DNA from: UBA1275 sp002323515
Lineage (GTDB): Bacteria; Bacteroidota; Rhodothermia; Balneolales; Balneolaceae
Reading direction: 5' to 3'
DNA: 64,000 bases
Assembly (NCBI GenBank): GCA_964007875.1
Contig: CAXGAH010000003.1
Span: 1 to 64,000, forward strand
Position 1 is the first letter of the stretch. Every line of letters starts with the position of its first letter. The notes beneath the pieces were generated by a model that was not told the origin of the DNA, ran no database searches, and worked only from the letters and a program-made list of their open reading frames with translations. Positions 56,030 to 64,000 of the stretch are shown in pieces. The translations under genes and the position numbers were made by a program.

Positions 56030-58798
56030 ATGAAAAAATATAATTTTTATTCTTCAAAACTTTGCGTTTTAGCTCTATCCTTAATTGTAGTCATATTCTA
56101 TTTTGAAGATGTAGCTGCACAAAATGATACGCCAAATGTAATAGTGATCATAAGTGATGATTTAAATGATTCTATTGAGGGAATGGGAGGGCACCCACAA
56201 GCAAAAACACCCAATATTAATAGATTGATTCAAAAGGGGGTTCAATTCGTAAATGCACATGCAAATGCGGCAATATGCGCACCATCCAGAGCTAGTGTAT
56301 GGACAGGAATGTATCCAAGTAAAACTGGTTTTTACGGGCATAGTCAACAGAATAATAGATGGCGCAGTTATCCTTTAATGAAGGATGCTGTAACATTGAT
56401 GGAACATTTTGGCAACAATGACTACAAAGTTTATGGAAGTGGTAAAGTTTTTCATAATGGGCACGAAGATAATAGCGTATTTAATCAACCAATGGATGGC
56501 GGACCTTCTAGTTTTGGTCCCTACCCCTGGGATGGTACTAGTATGCATTCATGGGGTAAACCTATAGGATTAGGTCACCCTTCCATGCCACCAAATATTA
56601 GATCCAGTCGTTGGGGTAGCTTTGGACCTTTAAGTGATATACCTACCATTGATGGATACACCGGCTGGGCAAAAGACTGGGAACAACCTTGGGATTTTCA
56701 TTATGAGAGCGAAACTGATAGAGAACTAATGCCTGATGAAATAACTGCAAAATGGGTTACTGAAAAATTAAATGAAACTCATGAAAAACCTTTTTTTATA
56801 GTTGCAGGTATGAACCGACCTCATGTTCCACGTTACGCTCCTGTTGAATTTTTTGACATGTTTCCAGTTGATGAGGTCGAGTTACCACCTTATTTAGCAA
56901 ATGACCTTGAGGATACACCAACAATTTTATGGCAAAATAATTATCGTAGCCAGGCACTACCAAATTTTTTAAGTGATTCAGAAGAAACAGAAATTGGCAG
57001 TGAAATGTGGTGGAAAAAATGGGTTCAATCCTACTTAGCTAGCGTCGCTTTCGTAGATCATCAAGTAGGAATAATTTTAGATAGTTTAGAAAATAGCAAC
57101 TATGCTAATAATACAATTGTAATTTTCACAGCTGACCATGGCTACCATATGGGTGAAAAAGATAATCTGGCGAAAACTACTATTTGGGAGGAATCAACCA
57201 GAATACCATTAGTCATACATGCACCTGGAGTTTCTGGAGTAGGCACCAAGATAAACCATCCAGTATCATTGATAGATCTTTATCCAACACTAAATGACTT
57301 GGCTAATCTTCCTTCAAATCCTAATGAAGACGGAAATGAATACATTTTAGATGGGCACAGCCTTAGACCCTTTCTTGAAGGATCTAACTCTACGAATTGG
57401 GAAGGGCCGCCTGTTGCTCTGAATCATTTAAACGGTAATATAAATCCACCTAATAATACACCTTCACCTATTAGTGATAATCATCACTCTGTTAGATCCG
57501 TAAGATATAGATATACTCTAACAAGTGATGGTGAAGAAGAATTATATGATCATTTTACTGATCCCAATGAATGGCATAATTTAGTGAAAGAGAATATGCA
57601 TGATTCAACTAAAATAATCATTGAATGGCACAAAAATGAAATGTATAAATTGCTAGAAATAAATGATGATGATGGGTCAGAGCCAGAACCTGAGCCCGAA
57701 GATAGTGATGGTATCATTATAAATAAGAACAGTGATTTTCAAAATGTAACTCTAGGACCCGCTGAAAATATTGATGGATGGTTTTTTCAAAAAACTGACC
57801 ATGCTGACTTTGAATTTATTACCGATACATCAGACACTGCAAATACACTTTTAAAGGTCACAGTTACTGGAATAGAAAGCGCCCCTAATCCTTGGGCTAT
57901 TCAGGTGGCAAGCTCACAAAATGAAATTAAAGCAAATACTGAATATCTATTCAAAACAAGGTTCTATGTAAATGCCAGTAATGGAGACGAAACCGCTAAA
58001 ATTAACTTTTCGACTAATACGGTTGGTGTACACAAATATGGAATGACTGTTAATGCAGGAGAATGGATTAAACTATCTATTTCAGAAAATCCAGTAGTAA
58101 TTGAACAAAATGTAATTGCAAATGTCGGATTGCATTTATCGCATGATACTCAGGTAAATGGTGATTTGATTTATATTGATTATATAAGAGTAATTAAATT
58201 AGTTTCAAGTAAACTGCCAATACCCACCCTTTCTTACCCAGCTGATCAACAAGAAAATGTAGGTACTCTTACTGAATTTAGTTGGAATTTAGTTGACTCT
58301 GCAACCTCTTATCGTCTTCAACTATCTAGGAATTCTGACTTCAACTCAACTATACTAGATACATCTGGAATAGAATCAACAATCTTTACAGTTTCTAATC
58401 CCTTAAATGAAAATACTAACTATCATTGGAGAATAATGGGAATTAGTGATAATGAAGAGAATAACTCAGATTGGTCCAATGAATATGTATTTACCACAGG
58501 GGTTCGTACATCCATAGAAAATAATTCATTACCTAATAATTACTATCTATTTCAAAACTTTCCTAATCCTTTTAACCCTAGTACTGAGATTCAATACGCA
58601 TTACCGGAAGCTAGTTTCGTAACTCTTGAAGTATTCAATAGTTTAGGTCAAAAAGTAACACAACTTGTTAATAATTATAAGTCAGCTGGTTATTACAATG
58701 AAACATTCGATGCTTCAAGTTTATCTAGTGGAGTATATTTATACAAGTTAACCACTGCATCATATACAAAAACCAACAAAATGTTGTTAATAAAGTAA
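56030..58798 (+). CDS. Multidomain sulfatase with carbohydrate-binding-like, Fn3-like and T9SS sorting domains
   Basis: A 922-residue secreted sulfatase. The signal peptide ends near DVAAQ. The sulfatase domain (about 33-545) has IVIISDDLNDSIEGMGGHP, formylglycine site C83 in AICAPSRASVWTGMYP, GSGKVFHNGHED, GMNRPHVPRYAPVEFFDMFP and FTADHGYHMGEKDN. A Glu-Pro linker (about 548-562) leads to a beta-sandwich resembling a carbohydrate-binding module (about 565-725). A fibronectin-III-like domain (about 730-830) follows, and then a T9SS type A sorting domain with FQNFPNPFNPSTEIQY. It should act at the cell surface on polymeric sulfated glycan. The sulfatase core resembles the choline/iduronate-sulfatase side, but substrate is not fixed. 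Confidence 0.9.
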   Translation: MKKYNFYSSKLCVLALSLIVVIFYFEDVAAQNDTPNVIVIISDDLNDSIEGMGGHPQAKTPNINRLIQKGVQFVNAHANAAICAPSRASVWTGMYPSKTGFYGHSQQNNRWRSYPLMKDAVTLMEHFGNNDYKVYGSGKVFHNGHEDNSVFNQPMDGGPSSFGPYPWDGTSMHSWGKPIGLGHPSMPPNIRSSRWGSFGPLSDIPTIDGYTGWAKDWEQPWDFHYESETDRELMPDEITAKWVTEKLNETHEKPFFIVAGMNRPHVPRYAPVEFFDMFPVDEVELPPYLANDLEDTPTILWQNNYRSQALPNFLSDSEETEIGSEMWWKKWVQSYLASVAFVDHQVGIILDSLENSNYANNTIVIFTADHGYHMGEKDNLAKTTIWEESTRIPLVIHAPGVSGVGTKINHPVSLIDLYPTLNDLANLPSNPNEDGNEYILDGHSLRPFLEGSNSTNWEGPPVALNHLNGNINPPNNTPSPISDNHHSVRSVRYRYTLTSDGEEELYDHFTDPNEWHNLVKENMHDSTKIIIEWHKNEMYKLLEINDDDGSEPEPEPEDSDGIIINKNSDFQNVTLGPAENIDGWFFQKTDHADFEFITDTSDTANTLLKVTVTGIESAPNPWAIQVASSQNEIKANTEYLFKTRFYVNASNGDETAKINFSTNTVGVHKYGMTVNAGEWIKLSISENPVVIEQNVIANVGLHLSHDTQVNGDLIYIDYIRVIKLVSSKLPIPTLSYPADQQENVGTLTEFSWNLVDSATSYRLQLSRNSDFNSTILDTSGIESTIFTVSNPLNENTNYHWRIMGISDNEENNSDWSNEYVFTTGVRTSIENNSLPNNYYLFQNFPNPFNPSTEIQYALPEASFVTLEVFNSLGQKVTQLVNNYKSAGYYNETFDASSLSSGVYLYKLTTASYTKTNKMLLIK

Positions 58799-58833
58799 TA
58801 AAGCACATTTTTCATAGCTTGTGACAGCTTTAA

Positions 58834-60732
58834 CTACCAGTTATCTGTTCTAAAAGGTACTACAGGTAAACCTTCTTTATTATAGAGAGAAACTTTAGGA
58901 TTATCTGCCCAAGCATATCTTATTGCAATAGGACTTTGCACTTGATCACTAGATAGAAAAACAGTGTTGCCTTCAAGCTTTACTGTAGCCCAATGAAATA
59001 TAGAATCCTTACCAGCAATAGCAAACCCATCAACATTATCACCTTTATTATACCATCCACTTTCTGCAAAGTGGAATAAAACTTCAACATAATTATCATG
59101 AACTTTATGACTTTTATACATGGGTCCCGAATGAATTAGATCTTCCTCAAACACCACTTTACGGGCTGCCAACCATAGGCGTTCTCCAACATCTTTTTTA
59201 TTTCTTGGATGGATATCATTTGCCTCACCAATGTCTATCGTTACTGCTATTCCCGTATGATTTATAGCTTCGTAGGTTTGAGTTTGTGCTTCTCTTAATT
59301 TTGCCCAATCAGAATCGGTAGGATAATCATAACGCTTTTGAAAATTAGCTAACTGAACAAACAAAAAAGGAAAATTATATTCCCATCGCTCCCTCCACGA
59401 TTCAATAACTTTAGAAAACAAAGCTCTATAATACTGATTGGTATTTACATTACTCTCACCTTGATACCAAATTGCACCTTTAATCGGATATTTAATTAAA
59501 GGATGAATCATTCCGTTATACAGTGTACCAGGCAAATGCTCAAGGCGAATAATTTCTGGTAATGGTGGTTCCATTGTATTTGAATAGTCCCAGCTTCCTT
59601 CTAATGTGATTCTCTCAGCCGATGTTGTTATCCAAAATTCATTTTTTTTACCAATATATGTTTCATTAAACCAATCTTCTACTGTTCTAATTACGATAGT
59701 ATTTTCACCGATTCTTAAAATACTTTTGTCAATTTCAATGATACTTGGATCATCGGACCATATTTTTGAATAAACTTGTTTACCATTTACATATAACACA
59801 GTAAACTTACCTGGAATACCAAATGATAATTGAACATCATCGGTACTCTTTAAATCTATGGTCCTCCTCAACCAAACAAAATCAGTCAGAGGTTTTAGAT
59901 TTGGTAAATTAACTGTATCCCAATCAGAACTATCATAATTCTCTAAATGAATACCATAAGTAAGAATATCCGTAGTATCAGCAACTCGTTGATACATTTC
60001 TGAAATATTATTGCTATTATCTTTAACTATAGTATTCCAATCTATCTCTGGATTTAATATTTCAGAAGCATCTTCTTCAAAACCAGGAACAACCAATAAC
60101 TCATCTGCTGGTACCCAAGCCTCAGCTGGTGTTCCCCCCCAATTTGAACTGATTATTCCAATAGGTATCCCGGTTTCTAGATGATATTTTTTTGCATAAT
60201 ACCATGCTACGGCTGAAAAGTTTGGACTATTCACTGGATTAGAAATATGCCACTCTCCACTATCTAAAGTACTTCTTTCTTGAAATGAATTAGTTTTTGG
60301 AATTTCAAAAAACCGAATGCCGGGATAATCGCTATTATAAATTTCCTCCTCAGCACCAATTATTCCCATATTCAACTTCCATTCCATATTTGACTGCCCT
60401 CCAGCAATCCAAACATCTCCAATATAGATATCACTTAGAATTTCTGTGGTAGACCCTTTTATTGTAATAGAGTATGGCCCACCCATCGACTGAGCCGGCA
60501 ATTCAATTGCCCATCTCCCAGTATCATCAGTAATACAAGTTTGCCTATAATTACTAAGTTCAACGGTAACAGGCTGCCCAGGCTCATCCCACCCCCAAAT
60601 TAAAAATGGTTTATCCTGTTGATACACCATATGGTCACTAAAAAGTATTGGGAGTTTAAGTTGCTGGGCCTCTAACGATGTTTGTGACATAAAAACTAGA
60701 AACAGGAATGACTTACTTAATTTTATACTCAT
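58834..60732 (-). CDS. SASA-type carbohydrate acetylesterase (sialate O-acetylesterase-like)
   Basis: A protein of about 632 residues. The signal peptide (SFLFLVFMSQTSLEAQ) precedes the SASA/CE6-like esterase. The nucleophile is S114 in WIAGGQSNMEWKL, the second block is GAIWYQGESNVN, and the catalytic Asp-His pair is in DIGEANDIHPRNKKDVGERL. An inserted beta-galactosidase-like jelly-roll domain (about 290-410, LRRTIDLKSTDDVQLSFG) is usual in this family. In a xylan locus it most plausibly removes acetyl groups from xylose. I prefer ATG 60732; the longer frame from 60774 adds a run unlike a signal peptide. It has its own palindromic upstream region. Confidence 0.88.
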   Translation of the reverse strand: MSIKLSKSFLFLVFMSQTSLEAQQLKLPILFSDHMVYQQDKPFLIWGWDEPGQPVTVELSNYRQTCITDDTGRWAIELPAQSMGGPYSITIKGSTTEILSDIYIGDVWIAGGQSNMEWKLNMGIIGAEEEIYNSDYPGIRFFEIPKTNSFQERSTLDSGEWHISNPVNSPNFSAVAWYYAKKYHLETGIPIGIISSNWGGTPAEAWVPADELLVVPGFEEDASEILNPEIDWNTIVKDNSNNISEMYQRVADTTDILTYGIHLENYDSSDWDTVNLPNLKPLTDFVWLRRTIDLKSTDDVQLSFGIPGKFTVLYVNGKQVYSKIWSDDPSIIEIDKSILRIGENTIVIRTVEDWFNETYIGKKNEFWITTSAERITLEGSWDYSNTMEPPLPEIIRLEHLPGTLYNGMIHPLIKYPIKGAIWYQGESNVNTNQYYRALFSKVIESWRERWEYNFPFLFVQLANFQKRYDYPTDSDWAKLREAQTQTYEAINHTGIAVTIDIGEANDIHPRNKKDVGERLWLAARKVVFEEDLIHSGPMYKSHKVHDNYVEVLFHFAESGWYNKGDNVDGFAIAGKDSIFHWATVKLEGNTVFLSSDQVQSPIAIRYAWADNPKVSLYNKEGLPVVPFRTDNW

Positions 60733-60761
60733 AATTATAAATTCAGATGTTTTTAGGAGAA

Positions 60762-60780
60762 AGATTCTTGTCAAGAATCT
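60762..60780. promoter_or_regulatory. 19-bp perfect palindrome upstream of the acetylesterase gene
   Basis: AGATTCTTGTCAAGAATCT is a perfect 9+1+9 palindrome, 30-48 bp upstream of the esterase start. Its position suits an operator or a leader hairpin. It differs from the TGAGCAAAAT element. Confidence 0.5.
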
Positions 60781-60787
60781 AAAACTG

Positions 60788-60818
60788 TAAAGAGTTGATG
60801 ATACTAATTAACTCTTTA
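60788..60818 (-). terminator. Possible hairpin terminator of tRNA-Leu transcript
   Basis: TAAAGAGTT (60788-60796) and AACTCTTTA (60810-60818) are perfect inverted repeats with a 13-base loop. They lie downstream of tRNA-Leu on the minus strand. The stem is A+T-rich and the T tract is poor, so this is uncertain. Confidence 0.35.
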
Positions 60819-60901
60819 TTTTGATAGGGTACAAGGTGAGGGAAAAAATAAAGCCAGTGAAACTAACTCAATGTCTTTCAATATTTTATGAATGAAAAAA
60901 G

Positions 60902-60985
60902 TACGAGAGGGGGGACTCGAACCCCCACATCGGTTAAGATACTAGATCCTAAATCTAGCGCGTCTACCAATTCCGCCACTCTCGC
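60902..60985 (-). tRNA. tRNA-Leu (anticodon TAG)
   Basis: On the minus strand the acceptor GCGAGAG pairs with CTCTCGT (one G-T pair). The anticodon stem CTAGA/TCTAG encloses loop TTTAGGA with anticodon TAG. A class II variable arm and T arm GGGGG-TTCGAGT-CCCCC follow, and the discriminator is A at 60902. The length of 84 fits tRNA-Leu. CCA is not encoded. Its 3' end faces the polysaccharide locus. Confidence 0.95.
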
Positions 60986-61254
60986 AAATCAAGCAGTGGG
61001 TTTAATATGATCATTAAAATTTTAACAGATTTTAAATTACGCTTTTATCCACATATAGTCCAATAGTGGATTGGGTAAAAATTTTACCAAAAATAATTAC
61101 TTATAATTTTAAAAGGATTCAACATTTTAACCTCTAATTCATTTGGATCCTAAAACTTATTAAGCCTCTCTCAAGGTTTTATCCAATAATTTGGCCAAGT
61201 TCCAGATTGAATTACCTTCACGTATGTACGAACCATTCAAAACAAAATGACGCT

Positions 61255-61584
61255 ATGTATTATAACTTACGTATGGTGTATATCACCACACCTGACAGAG
61301 TCACCGCTAAAAATCTAGGCCATAAAATTCTACAAAAACGCTTAGCAGCTTGTGTAAATATTGTAAAGGGAATGGAGTCAATATACTGGTGGGAGGGGAA
61401 GATCACAGAAGATAAAGAGTGTATACTCCTGGTAAAAACCCCCTATTCTAACATGAAGCAACTCACCAAACTTGTAGAGAAACACCACCCTTACGATTGC
61501 CCGTGTATAATATCCTACACTATTACTGAAGATGAAGGTAGCGAAAGGTACAGAAACTGGCTATATAGTGAGTCACAGAGCTAA
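61255..61584 (+). CDS. cutA: CutA-family divalent cation tolerance protein
   Basis: A trimeric cytoplasmic protein of about 109 residues. The family core is complete: MVYITTPDRVTAKNLGHKIL, KRLAACVNIVKGMESIYWW, EGKITEDKECILLVKT and HPYDCPCIISY. I prefer the Met codon at about 61255, because CutA proteins start close to this beta-strand. A TTG about 16 codons upstream (near 61207) would add a poorly conserved extension. The family is linked to copper tolerance, but its function is uncertain. The 269 bp between tRNA-Leu and this gene hold no recognisable feature. Confidence 0.92.
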   Translation: MYYNLRMVYITTPDRVTAKNLGHKILQKRLAACVNIVKGMESIYWWEGKITEDKECILLVKTPYSNMKQLTKLVEKHHPYDCPCIISYTITEDEGSERYRNWLYSESQS

Positions 61585-61606
61585 CTTACCTATATATAAG
61601 TAAGTT
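61583..61606. terminator. Weak hairpin between convergent cutA and nrnA-htrA frame
   Basis: AACTTAC (61583-61589) and GTAAGTT (61600-61606) form a 7-bp stem directly after the cutA stop. T runs on either side are short, so terminator activity is uncertain. Confidence 0.3.
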
Positions 61607-61630
61607 TAAAGTAATTTGAACGCAAATAGC

Positions 61631-63895
61631 TTAGTTAAGCACTTTTCGTCGTAGCAGCATTTCGGTTTCATACTCCTTTCCTTCTCGGAACAAACGAATA
61701 GGCATCAAATCGCCCTCATCATATTCACGCATCAAGGCAAAAGCGTGCATTTGACTAGCAACACGTTCTTTACCAATTCGCATAATTATATCGCCGGGTA
61801 AAACGCCGGACTCATAGGCTGGCCCACTCCTATTTACGCTTAATACAAAGAGTCCGGGTACCGGAGGCAAGCCATATTGTCGAACCAGACCGCGCGTCAT
61901 AGGGGTGAATTCCATACCCGTATCGAAAGCTAAGTGCACTTCGCCTGAATCCTTTAATTGTTCTATAATTTTTTGAACACGCTCGCTGGGAATTGCAAAA
62001 CCCAAACCAACAAATCCGTTGCTCGTACCCCCTGTAAAAATGAACGTATTCACCCCTATCACTTCTCCATTCGAATTAACCAATGGCCCACCGGAATTTC
62101 CACGGTTAATAGCTGCATCGGTTTGAATCATATCAATATATACTCTTGGCTCTTGTGGGTCCGGTCTGAAATCTCGTTTGGTCGCACTTATTACCCCAAC
62201 GGTTACCGTGGGTTGACCATCGGAAAAAAGTCCGAAAGGATTACCCATTGCAATAGCCCACTCACCCACCATTAAATCTTCGGTAGGAGCAAATTCAACA
62301 AAAGGGAACTCGGTTGTATCCGAACTTATCTTTAATAAGGCCAAATCTGCCAGCTCGTCAGAGCCTAAAATATCGGCCTTATAACTGGAACCATTGGGCA
62401 GGGTAACCATGATAGTTTTTGCATTGGGATTTGCAACATGCTCATTGGTGACAATTAAGCCGTCCGCATTAATTATAAAACCCGATCCCATATTTTGTAC
62501 TTCTCGTTGTACAGGCTGCTCAAAAAAGAAAGAAAAAAACGGATCTCTAGTTGGCGCAAAACCCGTTTGTAGTTCAGTTACCGTTATACTCACAATAGCT
62601 GGACTAGCCTTTTCTACTGCTGTCGTTATAGCATTGGCTCTAGAACGATCAATGGCTCCACCACGAATCCTGCGTCCTTCGGAATCTTCCATGTATTGCT
62701 GCTCTGGAGATAATGCTCTTAATCCTGAATTGTCCATTACCTCCACCTCATCACCCATCCGGAAAGTGTCTTCGCTTGAAAATTCAGGTTGGCTCTGAAC
62801 CATACTATCCTCGGAATTATAAAACCCACCAGACTCACTATTTTGCTCAGTTCCAGTACATGCTCCAGCCAAAAGGGCCCATACCATTACTATAATTAAG
62901 ATAAGCATAGAGTTCAGGCTGTTTTTCGCCTGCTTAATACTCTCCTCTCCTAATGCTAATACTGCTTCCTTAGCTTGTTGAATGGGCGCTTTAAACCAAC
63001 CTGCTGCCGCTTTTGCATGCCCACCACCATTTATTTTTCTAGCCCATTTATTCACATCTAAAGAACTTCGGGATCGCAGGCTCACTTTAATCCGATCCGC
63101 ATCTTCCCTAAATAATACACATCCCATTACTCCTTCTAGGCTTAATGGATATTTTACAAAACCCTCGGTATCGTTAGGCCCCGTTCCAGTGGCATCAAAC
63201 ATGGCTTGAGTGATAGTAATACTAGCAATTTGTCCGTCCAAATGAGTTTCAATAGTATCTAAAGCCTTTCCCAACAAGGCAATTTGCCCCTGACTTTTGT
63301 TGGCATATAGCGCGTCCATAATTTCGTATGGGCGAAACCCACCGCGAGTTAGTAGATCAGATGCGGCAGCCAAGGTGGCTGGAGTAACACTCTCAAACTG
63401 AAAGGACCCTGTATCTGTGACCAGCCCTGTGTATAATGCTTTACAAGTAGTTGGTGTTAATTGCTCAGGGTTATGGGCTTGATATAATCCATAAATCAAT
63501 TCACAGGTAGAAGAAACCCCTGCCACTGAAATCATCTCATTAAAAATATCACTAGGGTCGGGATGATGGTCAATCATATAAAGAGGTATTTTAGCTTCTG
63601 CTAAGCTCTCAGCCAACTCTCCAAATCGAGAAAGCTGATTCCCATCAACAAATATAACCGCATCAAATTCGTTTAAATCATTCGGCGAGGGAGTTTCCGC
63701 TGGGAATAAATCCACTAACCATTGTAGATTCTCTGGAGGAAGATCTTGATTAAAGGCCCGCACTTGCACCCCATTTTGTTCTAACCACAGACAGATACCG
63801 ACTTGAGATCCTATGCAATCTCCATCTGGACGAATGTGTGAAAAAACTGCTATTTTGCTGTGTGAAAGAAGTTTTGCTATTAAATTGGTATACAT
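61631..63895 (-). CDS. Single reading frame joining NrnA-type DHH phosphoesterase and HtrA-type protease
   Basis: An uninterrupted frame of 754 codons. Residues 1-329 match a complete NrnA/DHH-DHHA1 phosphoesterase (oligoribonuclease/pAp phosphatase): FSHIRPDGDCIGSQ, VDGNQ, IDHHPDP, LYTGLVTDTGSFQFES and INGGGHAKAAAGW. Residues 330-754 match a DegQ/HtrA protease: hydrophobic LILIIVMVWALLAGAC with lipobox, His in IVTNEHVANP, Asp in LADLALLKI, Ser in INRGNSGGPLV and a C-terminal PDZ domain. Both halves are full length, and the junction reads like a lipoprotein signal peptide. Either it is a true fusion with the protease outside and the esterase inside, or two genes share one frame with an internal start. 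A purine-rich AGGAGAGGAG lies just before codon 320 (ATT). Confidence 0.85.
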   Translation of the reverse strand: MYTNLIAKLLSHSKIAVFSHIRPDGDCIGSQVGICLWLEQNGVQVRAFNQDLPPENLQWLVDLFPAETPSPNDLNEFDAVIFVDGNQLSRFGELAESLAEAKIPLYMIDHHPDPSDIFNEMISVAGVSSTCELIYGLYQAHNPEQLTPTTCKALYTGLVTDTGSFQFESVTPATLAAASDLLTRGGFRPYEIMDALYANKSQGQIALLGKALDTIETHLDGQIASITITQAMFDATGTGPNDTEGFVKYPLSLEGVMGCVLFREDADRIKVSLRSRSSLDVNKWARKINGGGHAKAAAGWFKAPIQQAKEAVLALGEESIKQAKNSLNSMLILIIVMVWALLAGACTGTEQNSESGGFYNSEDSMVQSQPEFSSEDTFRMGDEVEVMDNSGLRALSPEQQYMEDSEGRRIRGGAIDRSRANAITTAVEKASPAIVSITVTELQTGFAPTRDPFFSFFFEQPVQREVQNMGSGFIINADGLIVTNEHVANPNAKTIMVTLPNGSSYKADILGSDELADLALLKISSDTTEFPFVEFAPTEDLMVGEWAIAMGNPFGLFSDGQPTVTVGVISATKRDFRPDPQEPRVYIDMIQTDAAINRGNSGGPLVNSNGEVIGVNTFIFTGGTSNGFVGLGFAIPSERVQKIIEQLKDSGEVHLAFDTGMEFTPMTRGLVRQYGLPPVPGLFVLSVNRSGPAYESGVLPGDIIMRIGKERVASQMHAFALMREYDEGDLMPIRLFREGKEYETEMLLRRKVLN

Positions 63896-64000
63896 AAGCG
63901 AACATTAATCTATTAACGGTCGATATTAAGGTGTAACACCCAATAACGCTTCATGCTCAATATATTAGTATTCGCTGCAACTTCCCACGTTCTCACCTAT

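Larger units (their letters stand above)
25837..60774. other. Sulfated-xylan-type polysaccharide utilization locus
   Basis: This block of about 35 kb is visibly A+T-richer than its flanks. As an illustration only, 47581-47640 has 12 G/C and 12241-12300 has 34. It contains one LacI regulator, four sulfatases, an FGE, three GH10, one GH43, one GH9-like, one SASA esterase, a GPH symporter, a TonB receptor, XylA, XylB and an aldose epimerase. No transposase, integrase or flanking repeat was seen. The substrate assignment is inference from the combination of xylose catabolism, xylanases and sulfatases. Confidence 0.8.

Noticed and set aside
25825..60901. Integrated mobile element with integrase and direct repeats
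   Set aside because: No integrase, transposase, terminal repeat or duplicated tRNA end was found, so only a compositional island is claimed.
62394..62798. 134-codon frame opposite the HtrA half
   Set aside because: Antisense shadow of the protease coding sequence.
1..64000. CRISPR array or phage-defence system
   Set aside because: No regularly spaced direct repeats, cas genes, restriction-modification or toxin-antitoxin genes were seen.

Overview
The window looks like a chromosome segment of a marine, heterotrophic Gram-negative bacterium of the Bacteroidota/Balneolota-Rhodothermota side of the tree. The reasons are a PorQ-type type IX secretion (T9SS) gene, three proteins ending in the NYPNPFNPST-like T9SS sorting domain, a large LptD-like protein, an Mla lipid-transport set, start sites mostly without strong Shine-Dalgarno sequences, and a sulfatase-rich polysaccharide locus. 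The genus is inference; Balneolaceae-like is my best guess.

Layout. Positions 1-25.8 kb and 60.9-64 kb are housekeeping. They hold a tRNA-Lys cut by the window edge, an FtsB/DivIC-like protein, a ROK sugar kinase, LptD, riboflavin genes ribE and ribD, a PpiD/SurA-like foldase, MlaE-MlaF-MlaD, PorQ, chorismate synthase, a LysM/RlpA-like protein, a CPBP protease, an ECF sigma factor, a sensor kinase, the clpX-clpP-tig protein quality-control cluster, a flippase paired with an asparagine-synthase-like protein, CutC, and an unknown membrane protein. On the right are tRNA-Leu(TAG), CutA and an unusual single reading frame that joins an NrnA-type DHH phosphoesterase to an HtrA-type protease.

Between about 25.8 and 60.8 kb lies a visibly more A+T-rich block of about 35 kb that is one polysaccharide utilization locus. 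It encodes a LacI-type regulator, four formylglycine-type sulfatases, a lipoprotein formylglycine-generating enzyme, three GH10 xylanases with three different localisation signals, a GH43 enzyme without signal peptide, a GPH-type symporter, xylose isomerase, xylulokinase, aldose epimerase, a GH9-like enzyme, a SASA-type acetylesterase, a TonB-dependent receptor without any SusD partner, and a T9SS-secreted beta-helix protein. An unexpected two-gene unit sits inside it: a parvulin-like lipoprotein and a membrane protein with an embedded spermidine-synthase-like domain.

How the genes may work together (inference): T9SS-exported GH10, sulfatase and beta-helix proteins act at the cell surface. 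The TonB receptor imports fragments. Periplasmic xylanases, sulfatases (activated by the FGE) and the esterase strip and shorten them. The GPH symporter brings xylo-oligosaccharides into the cytoplasm, where GH43, XylA and XylB feed xylose into the pentose phosphate pathway. The likely substrate is a sulfated, probably acetylated xylan of algal or marine plant origin. A TGAGCAAAAT inverted repeat lies about 120 bp upstream of both the xylB operon and the TonB receptor gene and is a candidate shared control site.
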